Origin: Prevotellaceae bacterium
Lineage (GTDB): Bacteria > Bacteroidota > Bacteroidia > Bacteroidales > Bacteroidaceae
Length of the DNA stretch: 64,000 nt
Direction: 5' to 3'
Assembly (NCBI GenBank): GCA_029226205.1
Contig: JAQXXT010000079.1
Coordinates: forward strand, 1 to 64,000
The translations under genes were made by a program, and so were the position numbers. Shown here one piece after another: positions 39,112-47,899 of this stretch (its first letter is position 1; each line of letters starts with the position of its first letter). The notes beneath the pieces were generated by a model. The model made no database searches, was not told the DNA's origin, and saw nothing but the letters and a program-made list of their open reading frames with translations.

Positions 39112-40194
39112 TTACTTTTTTACTTCTTTCCTTTTTCTGTATTCCGTCGCCGTCATCCCTGTGATTCGCTGGAAATGACGATGAAAACTACTCATGGAGT
39201 TAAAACCGGACTGGAGAGAGATATCGGAGAGAGGGAGATCGGTAGAGCGCAACAGTTGCTCGGCTTTCTCCACTCTCCAACGGTTGACATAATCATAAAA
39301 GGTTGTGTGCAGCCGACGGTTAAGATACAAAGAGATATACGTTCGGTTTGTACCCATCGCCCGTGCGACATCATTGATATTCAGCGTGGGATGAAGATAA
39401 AGCTCTTGATCACGGAAAATATCCTCGAAACGGTCACTGAAATGGAAATCCATCTCAGCCTCTTCCAAGGCAGAGTCTTTCGCTTCTTCCTGTTCCTCGA
39501 TAACCGGTTCATCTTTCTCACTATGTAGCATTTCCAACATATCCTCCTGACGATAGACGAAATAGCAGAGCAGAGCGAGGATGATACTGCAGAGAATGTT
39601 ATAGACAGAGGACATCAGCGGTGAATAGACCTTTGTCGCCATAAACCATACGATGCCTAGGAGAACATACAGAAAAAGGAAGAGCCATAGCCAATGGAGG
39701 GACAGCCGTCCCTCAGAAGAGAAATTCTGCAACAGGCGTTGATTAAAACGTCGTACGGCAATAGAGCCATATCCAATGATCGCCACTGAATGAATGAGTG
39801 CTACCTGCATCGTCAGTTCATAAATCCAGGGCTGAGGCTTGATCGTATAGACTGTCAGAGCCAAAAGATAAGGAAAAATATTGAGTGCTGCCGGAAGAAT
39901 AGGCATGGAGTGACTATGCGTCAGTCTGTAGAGGAAGAGCAGGGCCAAAGGCACTACTGTCACTTGCAACAGATCCGTAACGCTACGCATCTCTTCACCG
40001 AGGATGTTGTGAATGAAGAAGACGTAGAACTCGAAGGAACTGATAGTCAGAAGATAAAGCATGAAAAAGAATGCTGACCGCTGCAGTCGGTGCTGACGTC
40101 CTTTGGAAAACAGCGCGATAGTTCCTACGAGCTGAAACATAAAGAACAGTCCGCAAGAGAAATCATTCAGTCGTGTGCTCAGTTCTGCATCCAT
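39112..40194 (-). CDS. AraC-family regulator with N-terminal membrane domain
   Basis: Multi-TM N-terminus; C-terminal HTH INDVARAMGTNRTYISLYLNRRLHTTFYDYVNRWRVEKAEQLL...GFNSMSSFHRHFQRITGMTATEYRKRK. Confidence 0.92.
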   Translation of the reverse strand: MDAELSTRLNDFSCGLFFMFQLVGTIALFSKGRQHRLQRSAFFFMLYLLTISSFEFYVFFIHNILGEEMRSVTDLLQVTVVPLALLFLYRLTHSHSMPILPAALNIFPYLLALTVYTIKPQPWIYELTMQVALIHSVAIIGYGSIAVRRFNQRLLQNFSSEGRLSLHWLWLFLFLYVLLGIVWFMATKVYSPLMSSVYNILCSIILALLCYFVYRQEDMLEMLHSEKDEPVIEEQEEAKDSALEEAEMDFHFSDRFEDIFRDQELYLHPTLNINDVARAMGTNRTYISLYLNRRLHTTFYDYVNRWRVEKAEQLLRSTDLPLSDISLQSGFNSMSSFHRHFQRITGMTATEYRKRKEVKK

Positions 40195-40405
40195 AAGATA
40201 ATCGTTGATCGGTTTGTTTCTTCTTTTGCAAAGATAGTCAAAAGAAATCAGATTTCAAAACATTCAATTCATAAAATATTATTCATCCCGTCAATAATTC
40301 TCTTTCACTCGGTCAAACTTTACGCATTGACAGTGTCCTTTTATGCTTTATCACTATCTTTGGAGCGAGAAAAATAAATGATTCACCTATAAACAAAGAA
40401 CAACT

Positions 40406-41008
40406 ATGAAGACAAGAATTTTCCGCCTCCTTGCCATGATGATTCTGGCGGCAATGGCCATGCCGATGCAGGCTCAGGGACTTGGTGGCTTGCTGAAGAA
40501 AGCGAAGAAAGCCCTGGAGACCGTGACCTCCTCGACAACAACGAACAGCACAACTTCCTCAACAGCTACATCCGATGACCAGCCGGTCGGGAAGACGATC
40601 CCACTCGTTGGCGGTGGCACGCTGACCAATCCACTGAGCAATATCATGGATGTCGAACTCGTCGGTGTCTATGGTCATAGCAAGTCCGTTAACTTCGGAG
40701 ACGTCGGTGTGGTATTGAAGATCAAGATGAATGAGTATGTTGAGACCCTCAACTATATCGATGGTGGTTCACGGACAATCGCGTTCGACGAGGAAGGCAA
40801 CAGTTACATGGGCGACAACACCCTTTATTCCGTTCCCGTGACAGAAGGTGTCTTTGTGAAGATCGATCTGGGCGATAAGGGACAGCATTTCAAGAACGTC
40901 CGTAAAGCTGCCGCTAAGACTTTCCCGGTGATGAAGATCAAGATCTGTGTCGATTATGGCAAAGAGGGTACCTTGGTCTTCAAGAATGTACCCGTCTCAT
41001 GGGATTAG
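40406..41008 (+). CDS. Secreted hypothetical protein
   Basis: 200 aa with signal peptide MKTRIFRLLAMMILAAMAMPMQAQG. Confidence 0.75.
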   Translation: MKTRIFRLLAMMILAAMAMPMQAQGLGGLLKKAKKALETVTSSTTTNSTTSSTATSDDQPVGKTIPLVGGGTLTNPLSNIMDVELVGVYGHSKSVNFGDVGVVLKIKMNEYVETLNYIDGGSRTIAFDEEGNSYMGDNTLYSVPVTEGVFVKIDLGDKGQHFKNVRKAAAKTFPVMKIKICVDYGKEGTLVFKNVPVSWD

Positions 41009-41027
41009 TAAAAACGACCTCTTCCAA

Positions 41028-41055
41028 CCCTCCCCGAAAGGGGAGGACTTTTTTC
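41028..41055 (+). terminator. Rho-independent terminator
   Basis: CCTCCCC-gaaa-GGGGAGG-ACTTTTTTC. Confidence 0.75.
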
Positions 41056-41189
41056 AGGAAATGATTTATCATGTTCCGAGAGAGGGACAGAAAGTTCTGA
41101 TCATTTTTTACTTTTTTAATTTTATATTTTTTTCTTTCTCTATTTTTATCACTATTTTTGCAAAAGATTTATAGAGAAAGAGAATTGCG

Positions 41190-44100
41190 ATGGAAGAAGA
41201 AGTAACAGAAGAACAAACCTATACCTTAGGTATCGACGTCGGTTCCACAACAGCAAAGGTGGTGCTCATGACGGCTGACAATCAACTGGTCTATCACAGC
41301 TATCAGCGGCACCAGGCCCAGGTGGCCCATCTGCTAGAGGGTGAACTCAATAAACTCATCCGCCAATATGGCGACATCCCCGTACGCCTCTGTGTCACGG
41401 GATCTGTAGGCATGCAGACAGCCCAACAGCTACAGGCCGCTTTCCTGCAGGAAGTTGTCGCTGCCACAACCTATGCCCGTCAGCTCCATCCCGAGGCCCG
41501 CGCACTCATCGACATCGGTGGGGAGGACGCGAAGGTGGTGTTCTTCGACGGACAGCGCACGGAACTGCGTATGAACGGTAACTGTGCCGGTGGCACGGGG
41601 GCCTTCATTGACCAGATGGCTGTGCTCATGGGAGTCAGCAACGAGGAGATGAATGACCTTGCCATGAAGGCCACGACGGTATATCCCATGGCTGCCCGCT
41701 GCGGCGTCTTCGCCAAGACGGATATCCAGAACCTCATGAGCCGTAACCTCCCCGAGAGTGATATCGCCGCAAGCATCTTCCATTCCATCGCTGTACAGAC
41801 GGTGACGACACTCTCGCACGGATGTACGTTCGCACCGCCGATACTCCTCTGCGGTGGTCCGCTGACCTTCCTTCCCGCTCTCCGTAAGGCTTTCTCTGCT
41901 TATCTCCATATCGCCGACAGCGATTTTATCATCTCGCCTAATAGTAACCTCATCCCCGCCATGGGCTGTGCTCTCCGTGCCCGGAAAGAGGACCACGCCG
42001 TAAAGCTCTCGGCTCTCCTCGAGCGCGTGACAACAACGACGGTGACCCACTGGCACAGTAAACTCGCGCCGCTCTTCACGGATGAGGACGACTACGCCCG
42101 GTGGAAAGCCGACAAGGCTCGCTTCCAGATTAATGAGGCTCCGCTGCGCCAGGGACGTCAGGATGTGTTCCTCGGCATCGACTCTGGATCGACGACGACA
42201 AAGGTCGTGGCCCTCCGCATGGATGATGGACACCCCGTGATGGTCTTCTCCGACTACCGCATGAACCTCGGCAACCCTATCCTTGCCGTCAGGAAGGCCC
42301 TGCAGCGCATGGAGGAGGAGAGTAGCAAGGCCGGTGCCGACCTGCATATCCTCGGTAGCTGTTCTACGGGGTATGGTGAGGAACTCATCCATACTGCCTT
42401 CCACCTTTCCGGGGGCATGATCGAGACGATGGCTCATTACCGCGCTGCCAGGGAGCTGATGCCTGACGTGTCTTTTATCCTCGATATTGGTGGCCAGGAC
42501 ATGAAGGCGATCTTTGTCGATCATGGCGCTGTCGTACGTATGGAACTCAATGAGGCTTGTTCCTCAGGTTGTGGCACGTTTATTCAAACCTTCGCTACGA
42601 GCCTCGGCTACAAGGTGGAGGACTTCGCACGGCTGGCTTGTGAGTCGAAGGCTCCGTGTGACCTCGGTACACGCTGTACGGTATTCATGAACTCGAAAGT
42701 AAAGCAGGTGCTTCGTGAGGGTGCCGGCGTGGCGGATATCTCCGCTGGTATCGCTTATAGTGTCATTAAGAACTGTCTCTATAAGGTATTGAAATTCCGC
42801 GATGCCCGTGCTCTTGGCCGTCGGGTCGTCGTGCAGGGTGGTACCATGCGTAATGATGCCGTCGTAAGGGCTTTCGAACGTCTCAGTGGCGTCACCGTGG
42901 CCCGGAGCAGTCATCCGGAACTTATGGGTGCCGTAGGCTGTGCCCTACACGCCGCGGAAATGACAGTCAATCATTCCACGGAAGCTACCGGCGCTGTCAC
43001 CACTGCCGATGCCTCGACGATCGCCGATCTTCTCGCGCAGGCTAACTATACCACCCGTCAGCTCCAGTGTCATGGTTGTCAGAACCAGTGCCGTGTGACA
43101 CGCTATACCTTTGCCGACGGGGCTCGCTTCTTTACCGGTAACCGTTGTGAACGGGTATTCAACAATGCCGGGAAGAGCCGGCTGAAAGGGGAGAACGTCT
43201 ATACCTATAAATATAATCTTCTCTTCGACCGTCCGCTTCAAGGTGCGACAGCGGATCGCGGCGTCATCGGTATTCCGCGTGCCCTGAATATCTATGAGGA
43301 CTATCCCTTCTGGAATGCCCTCCTGAGAGCTTGTGGCTTCCGCATCGTCCTCTCTCCCGAGTCGACCTATTCCCATTATGAACAGGCACTGGGTACCGTG
43401 ATGGCAGATAATATCTGTTTCCCTGCTAAACTTGTACACTCCCATATCATGGCCCTCGATGCCGACGCTTCCGTAGACCGTATCCTCATGCCGTATGTTG
43501 TCTATGAGCGCCAGGAGGACCCACGGCATACCATCAACAGCTATAACTGTCCGATCGTTTCAGGCTATAGCGACGTCATCAAGAGTGCCATGAACCTACA
43601 TAAACCCATGGACAGTCCTGTGATCAATTTCTCCGATGAGAAACTCTTAGAACGGCAGATCACGTCCTATCTTCACAGTCTCGGCGTGAGTCGTCATGAG
43701 GCCCGTAAGGCTCTGACGGTAGCCATTGAAGCTCAGCGTTCTTACGGCCGTCTGTTGAAGCAGCACTGCAAGGATATTCTAAGGAAAAGCAGACAAGAAG
43801 GACGGTTGACAATCCTCCTTGCCGGACGTCCGTATCATACTGATCCACTTATCCAGCATAAGCTGTCGGAGATGGTGGCAGACCTCGGCGTGAATGTCAT
43901 CAGTGAAGATCTGCTGCGAGAGACACCGGACCTTGCGGGGGCTGAAACTTATCTCGTCAAACAGTGGGCTTATATGAACCGAATCATGAAGGCGGCACAG
44001 TGGGTCGCCACTGAGGGGCCTGACGTGCATTTCGTGGAGATGACGAGTTTCGGCTGTGGCCCTGATGCTTTCATCCAGGATGAGAACCGTGACATTCTTC

Positions 44101-45527
44101 GTCGTGCCGGTAAGCCTTTTACACTTCTGAAGATTGATGATGTCAGCAATGTCGGTAGTCTGAAGCTCCGTGTCCGTTCCCTCGTGGAGAGTCTCCGTGA
44201 ACATAAGAAAAATATGTTGAATCGGGAAGTGCGTAAAGACGGAGTGGGAGAGGGACAGCCTATGGAAAAAGCCCATTCCACCGCCCTTCCTCAGTTGCCG
44301 CCCTTCACGGCTGCCGATCGTCACAAGAAGATCCTGGCTCCGTTCCTCACGAGTTATCTCTCACCGATGCTCCCGGCACTCTTCCGTCTCATGGGCTATG
44401 ATGTGGAGGTACTACCGATGGCCGACGGCGAGAGCGCTGACCTCGGACTGAAGAACGCGAACAATGAAGTCTGTTATCCTGCTACGCTCATTGTCGGCGA
44501 TATTATCAAGGCCCTGCACAGTGGCCGTTATGACCTCAAGAATGTTGCTGTCGCCATGAGCCAGACGGGTGGACAGTGCCGTGCCACGAATTATGTGGGA
44601 CTTATCAAACGGGCTATGATCGCCAATGGATTCGGCGACATCCCGCTTATCACACTCGGTGTGACAGTGGCTGCCGATGGTGGTCATGCCAGCAGCCAGT
44701 TCTCCATTGACTGGAAGAAATATACGGGTATTGCCGTGGTGAGTATCCTCTTCGGGGATGCCCTTAACGAGATGTATTATGCCACACTGGTGAGAGAACG
44801 GCAACCGGGACTGGCCCGGCGTTTGCGTGATGAGGCCCTCACGGGTTGCTGCCGTCTCATCGCTGATAACAAACCGAAAGAAATCCTTCATTTGCTCGAT
44901 GAAACGGCCCGGAAATTTGACCGTGCCGTCCTCGATGAGGAGCATCCGAAAGTTGGCATTGTTGGGGAGATCTTCTTGAAATTCAATCCCTTCTCTCATC
45001 AGTTCCTCGAGAAATATATCGTTTCCAAAGGTATAGAGGTCGTGCCGCCGTTGCTGGCGCCGTTCTTCCTCCAGGAATTTGTCAACGTTGGTGTACAGAA
45101 AGACCTCGGACTCAAGCGCTCGCATATGCCGAATATGGCAGTACGGGCTCTGTATCAGATGGTTATCGGACGGCGTATACGACAGATCAACGCCATTTGT
45201 AGTCATTTCCGGTATTTCCGGCCGTTCTCGGACATCTATAGTGACGCTCGTGCCGCAGAACCGATTGTCAATCTTGCTGCGCAGTTTGGCGAAGGCTGGC
45301 TGTTACCGGCAGATGTCGTCGGGTATCTGCATGACGGCATCAACAACGTGCTGAGTCTGCAGCCATTTGGATGTATCGCTAACCAGGTGATCTCCAAAGG
45401 TATTGAGAAAAAACTCAACCGCATGTACCCGCAACTCAATATGTTGTCATTGGATTTCGACAGTGGCGTCAGTGCTGTCAACATCACTAACCGTTTGTTG
45501 TTGTTCCTTGATAAGATCAAAGAATAA
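41190..45527 (+). CDS. Giant 2-hydroxyacyl-CoA dehydratase activase-like protein (two BadF/BcrAD ATPase domains + DUF2229-type region)
   Basis: LGIDVGSTTAKVVLM and LGIDSGSTTTKVVAL; NGNCAGGTGAFIDQMA; ACSSGCGTFIQTFA; DRGVIGIPRALNIYEDYPFWNALL. Confidence 0.93.
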   Translation: MEEEVTEEQTYTLGIDVGSTTAKVVLMTADNQLVYHSYQRHQAQVAHLLEGELNKLIRQYGDIPVRLCVTGSVGMQTAQQLQAAFLQEVVAATTYARQLHPEARALIDIGGEDAKVVFFDGQRTELRMNGNCAGGTGAFIDQMAVLMGVSNEEMNDLAMKATTVYPMAARCGVFAKTDIQNLMSRNLPESDIAASIFHSIAVQTVTTLSHGCTFAPPILLCGGPLTFLPALRKAFSAYLHIADSDFIISPNSNLIPAMGCALRARKEDHAVKLSALLERVTTTTVTHWHSKLAPLFTDEDDYARWKADKARFQINEAPLRQGRQDVFLGIDSGSTTTKVVALRMDDGHPVMVFSDYRMNLGNPILAVRKALQRMEEESSKAGADLHILGSCSTGYGEELIHTAFHLSGGMIETMAHYRAARELMPDVSFILDIGGQDMKAIFVDHGAVVRMELNEACSSGCGTFIQTFATSLGYKVEDFARLACESKAPCDLGTRCTVFMNSKVKQVLREGAGVADISAGIAYSVIKNCLYKVLKFRDARALGRRVVVQGGTMRNDAVVRAFERLSGVTVARSSHPELMGAVGCALHAAEMTVNHSTEATGAVTTADASTIADLLAQANYTTRQLQCHGCQNQCRVTRYTFADGARFFTGNRCERVFNNAGKSRLKGENVYTYKYNLLFDRPLQGATADRGVIGIPRALNIYEDYPFWNALLRACGFRIVLSPESTYSHYEQALGTVMADNICFPAKLVHSHIMALDADASVDRILMPYVVYERQEDPRHTINSYNCPIVSGYSDVIKSAMNLHKPMDSPVINFSDEKLLERQITSYLHSLGVSRHEARKALTVAIEAQRSYGRLLKQHCKDILRKSRQEGRLTILLAGRPYHTDPLIQHKLSEMVADLGVNVISEDLLRETPDLAGAETYLVKQWAYMNRIMKAAQWVATEGPDVHFVEMTSFGCGPDAFIQDENRDILRRAGKPFTLLKIDDVSNVGSLKLRVRSLVESLREHKKNMLNREVRKDGVGEGQPMEKAHSTALPQLPPFTAADRHKKILAPFLTSYLSPMLPALFRLMGYDVEVLPMADGESADLGLKNANNEVCYPATLIVGDIIKALHSGRYDLKNVAVAMSQTGGQCRATNYVGLIKRAMIANGFGDIPLITLGVTVAADGGHASSQFSIDWKKYTGIAVVSILFGDALNEMYYATLVRERQPGLARRLRDEALTGCCRLIADNKPKEILHLLDETARKFDRAVLDEEHPKVGIVGEIFLKFNPFSHQFLEKYIVSKGIEVVPPLLAPFFLQEFVNVGVQKDLGLKRSHMPNMAVRALYQMVIGRRIRQINAICSHFRYFRPFSDIYSDARAAEPIVNLAAQFGEGWLLPADVVGYLHDGINNVLSLQPFGCIANQVISKGIEKKLNRMYPQLNMLSLDFDSGVSAVNITNRLLLFLDKIKE

Positions 45528-45616
45528 CCCTTTAATTCCTATGAAGGTGGCCGCTGTGTTGCGGCCATGCAGTCATTATGATCTAATTCTTGAGGCTATA
45601 TTTTTCAGATACACTT

Positions 45617-45644
45617 TTATTTCGGAATCGACATTGTGATAAAT
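45617..45644 (+). other. dif-like attachment site, left prophage junction (attL)
   Basis: TTATTTCGGAA-TCGACA-TTGTGATAAAT; core and XerD-like half repeated at 52461-52477. Confidence 0.75.
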
Positions 45645-45651
45645 ACGAGCG

Positions 45652-45659
45652 CAAAGATA
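45652..45659 (-). promoter_or_regulatory. Putative phage promoter -7 box (TATCTTTG on minus strand)
   Basis: CAAAGATA on + strand inside the left phage end; faces the early genes only in the circular form. Confidence 0.45.
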
Positions 45660-45718
45660 AAAACAAAAAACAAGAAAACAATATTTTGTTAACAATAATT
45701 ATACTTTAAATGTGCTGT

Positions 45719-45822
45719 CAGTTTTCCTATAGTGAAACAAGAGCGGGACGCTTGGCGGAGGCAAGCGCCTAACGGAAACTGAAAATACAAGATTTTTAGA
45801 GGTTCGCTAACGCTCATTAGCG
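45719..45822. other. Compound stem-loops in phage non-coding region (possible replication origin or packaging signal)
   Basis: CAGTTTTCC...GGAAACTG enclosing CGCTTG-gcggagg-CAAGCG; then CGCTAA-cgctca-TTAGCG. Confidence 0.4.
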
Positions 45823-45882
45823 CACGCACAGAACGACTTATATCATTTTTCGAAAACTCAAAATGATAATATGTAAAAGCAC

Positions 45883-45914
45883 AAAAAAAATGTAGGAGGT
45901 TTAACCTCCTACAT
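45883..45914 (-). terminator. Phage transcription terminator
   Basis: Palindrome ATGTAGGAGGTT-t-AACCTCCTACAT, followed on minus strand by TTTTTTTT. Confidence 0.75.
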
Positions 45915-46035
45915 AAAAATAAAGACATAGGAACAAAAGTCCTAAAAGATCAATACAAGCCAAAGCGAACCAATAAGATCCAACTAAGGCGAAGAGAATT
46001 TTAAATAAACGTACCATAAGCAGTGAATAACACTG

Positions 46036-46043
46036 CAAAGATA
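46036..46043 (-). promoter_or_regulatory. Putative -7 box (TATCTTTG) downstream of VP2
   Basis: CAAAGATA on + strand; would drive a ~140-nt non-coding transcript ending at the 45890-45914 hairpin. Confidence 0.3.
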
Positions 46044-46047
46044 ATAA

Positions 46048-47376
46048 TTAAAAATGATCTACAATAGTACCAGACGGATTTTTTTTAGAAAAAATACCAA
46101 AATGTGTACCAAGTAGAGTAGAATGATTAATAAAATGTGTGGTTCCGTCCCATTGGATCAAAGCTTTATTAAAGAAACCATGACCAAAACGCCAGGCGTT
46201 ACGTTGATAATCAGCAGCACCACGAGCTTTAGCAGAAACAGAGTGCCAATATTCTGTTTTGGAACGATTATGTTCTGTAACAGACTGTTGACCATGAAGA
46301 GAAGCGGTATTACGAGCATCTTTAACAACATAAGGACGGGTTGCGTTTTTAGTTTTAGTGTCAGCACGAGTATTTTCGGCAGAAGCACGAGAAGAATCGG
46401 CACCTGCATTAAGATTACCAACAGTAGCAGCAGCAACTCTATTATCATTACGTTGAGACTGAATCATATTATCAATCTCAGTCTTATACTTTTTAGGCAA
46501 CCATTTAATATTTAAACGCTTCATCTCAGAATCGCAAGTAATATTATCAATATTAGCGTTAGCAACACCTATATCAGATAAAATTTTCTGAACATTGGTA
46601 ACCAAAGAATCACGATCAGCATAATAACGCACCTGAGAATTAGTAACGGGAGAACCATTATCATTAACCAAAGAATAACCATCTTTATCATTAACATATG
46701 GTTCATCATCTAACATCTGGAAGATTTTAGCTCTGTGAGCTTCGAAAGCAGCAGAATCAGCAGCAGCAGCAGCACCACGAGCAGCAGCAGAAGTAGAAAT
46801 AACTTGATTTTGTAAACCAGTATTACCAGAAGAATCTTTAGCATTATCAAGAAACTTTTGGCGCCAATTGTCGTAGTTTAAATTAAGAGACTCCTGCCAA
46901 GCTTTAGCGGAATTTGAATGATTAAGATCAATAGTAGAATCATTCAGTTTAGCACCAGAATAAGCGTTCAAAAGAGTAGCGAAAGTAGAAGGAATATTCT
47001 GGAAAACTTGACCAAGTTGAGAGCCTGTATCAAACTGAGATGCAATAGGAGCAGAAGAAGCAGAAGGAACAGCAGGTGAAGAAGAAGACATACCAAGATA
47101 AGGATTATAACCTGCATTCTCTAAACGTTGACGAACATAAGCAGGGTCAGACTCAAGATCCTGCCAACGACGAGCAGCAGCATTTTCAGCAGCTTGACGA
47201 TACAACTGTTTGTCATTTTGATGATTGGTCATAATGGTTCCAACAAGACCACCAACAGTAGAGAAGAAAGAACCTGCACCTGCAAGAGCAGCACCAGAAC
47301 CAGAACCTATAGAATCAACAGAATCATTACAACGGTGATCTAAAAGGGGACGATCAAAAGAATAAATATGCAACAT
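46048..47376 (-). CDS. Microvirus DNA pilot protein (VP2)
   Basis: GSGSGAALAGAGSFFSTVGGLVGTIMTNHQNDKQLYRQAAENAAARRWQDLESDPAYVRQRLENAGYNPYLGMSSS is pilot-protein-like. Start trimmed to MLHIYSFDRP. Confidence 0.88.
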   Translation of the reverse strand: MLHIYSFDRPLLDHRCNDSVDSIGSGSGAALAGAGSFFSTVGGLVGTIMTNHQNDKQLYRQAAENAAARRWQDLESDPAYVRQRLENAGYNPYLGMSSSSPAVPSASSAPIASQFDTGSQLGQVFQNIPSTFATLLNAYSGAKLNDSTIDLNHSNSAKAWQESLNLNYDNWRQKFLDNAKDSSGNTGLQNQVISTSAAARGAAAAADSAAFEAHRAKIFQMLDDEPYVNDKDGYSLVNDNGSPVTNSQVRYYADRDSLVTNVQKILSDIGVANANIDNITCDSEMKRLNIKWLPKKYKTEIDNMIQSQRNDNRVAAATVGNLNAGADSSRASAENTRADTKTKNATRPYVVKDARNTASLHGQQSVTEHNRSKTEYWHSVSAKARGAADYQRNAWRFGHGFFNKALIQWDGTTHFINHSTLLGTHFGIFSKKNPSGTIVDHF

Positions 47377-47400
47377 AATGAATAAATATAAATAAATGAA

Positions 47401-47482
47401 ACAAAGGTAGACAAAAATGAAACAAAGGTGGACAAAAGATGAATAAATATACAAAGGTGGACAAATGAATTTTTATCCACCT
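47401..47482. repeat. Three iteron-like repeats (ACAAAGGTRGACAAA) plus hairpin upstream of VP2
   Basis: 47401-47415, 47422-47436, 47451-47465; hairpin AGGTGGAcaaatgaattttTATCCACCT at 47455-47482. Confidence 0.65.
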
Positions 47483-47488
47483 AAGTAA

Positions 47489-47890
47489 TTAAACATCAGA
47501 TCCAGAAGCGTCAGATCCAGAAGCATCAGAACCAGAAGCATCAGAACTAGAAGAATCAGACTTATTCATAGAGTCAATAATCTGAGTCATGAGATCTCGA
47601 ACCTTGTCCATATCGGTATTAGTCGAATTATAGCGAGAAGGAAGCAAGGAAATAAGCTCATCATCAGAGAGACGGGAGCGAGAAGAAGCAGGAATCTTTT
47701 CAAGTTGAGACATAATAAGTTCCTTTTCTTTAGAAGAAACAGCAGGATCCAACAAACGGGTTGTAGCTTGCAAGCGATAACCAGTAACGGGATCAACTGG
47801 AAAAAGAGTATCCTGCAATTCAAGTGCTTCACTATTTAAAACACGAAGGTCATGATTAACAACGGGATCAATATTGAAAGATCTAAACAT
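47489..47890 (-). CDS. Putative microvirus internal scaffolding protein (VP3-like) with SDASG repeat tail
   Basis: 133 aa between capsid and pilot genes; VDPVTGYRLQATTRLLDPAV...; tail DASGSDASGSDASGSDV. Confidence 0.55.
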   Translation of the reverse strand: MFRSFNIDPVVNHDLRVLNSEALELQDTLFPVDPVTGYRLQATTRLLDPAVSSKEKELIMSQLEKIPASSRSRLSDDELISLLPSRYNSTNTDMDKVRDLMTQIIDSMNKSDSSSSDASGSDASGSDASGSDV

Positions 47891-47899
47891 AACAAAGAA

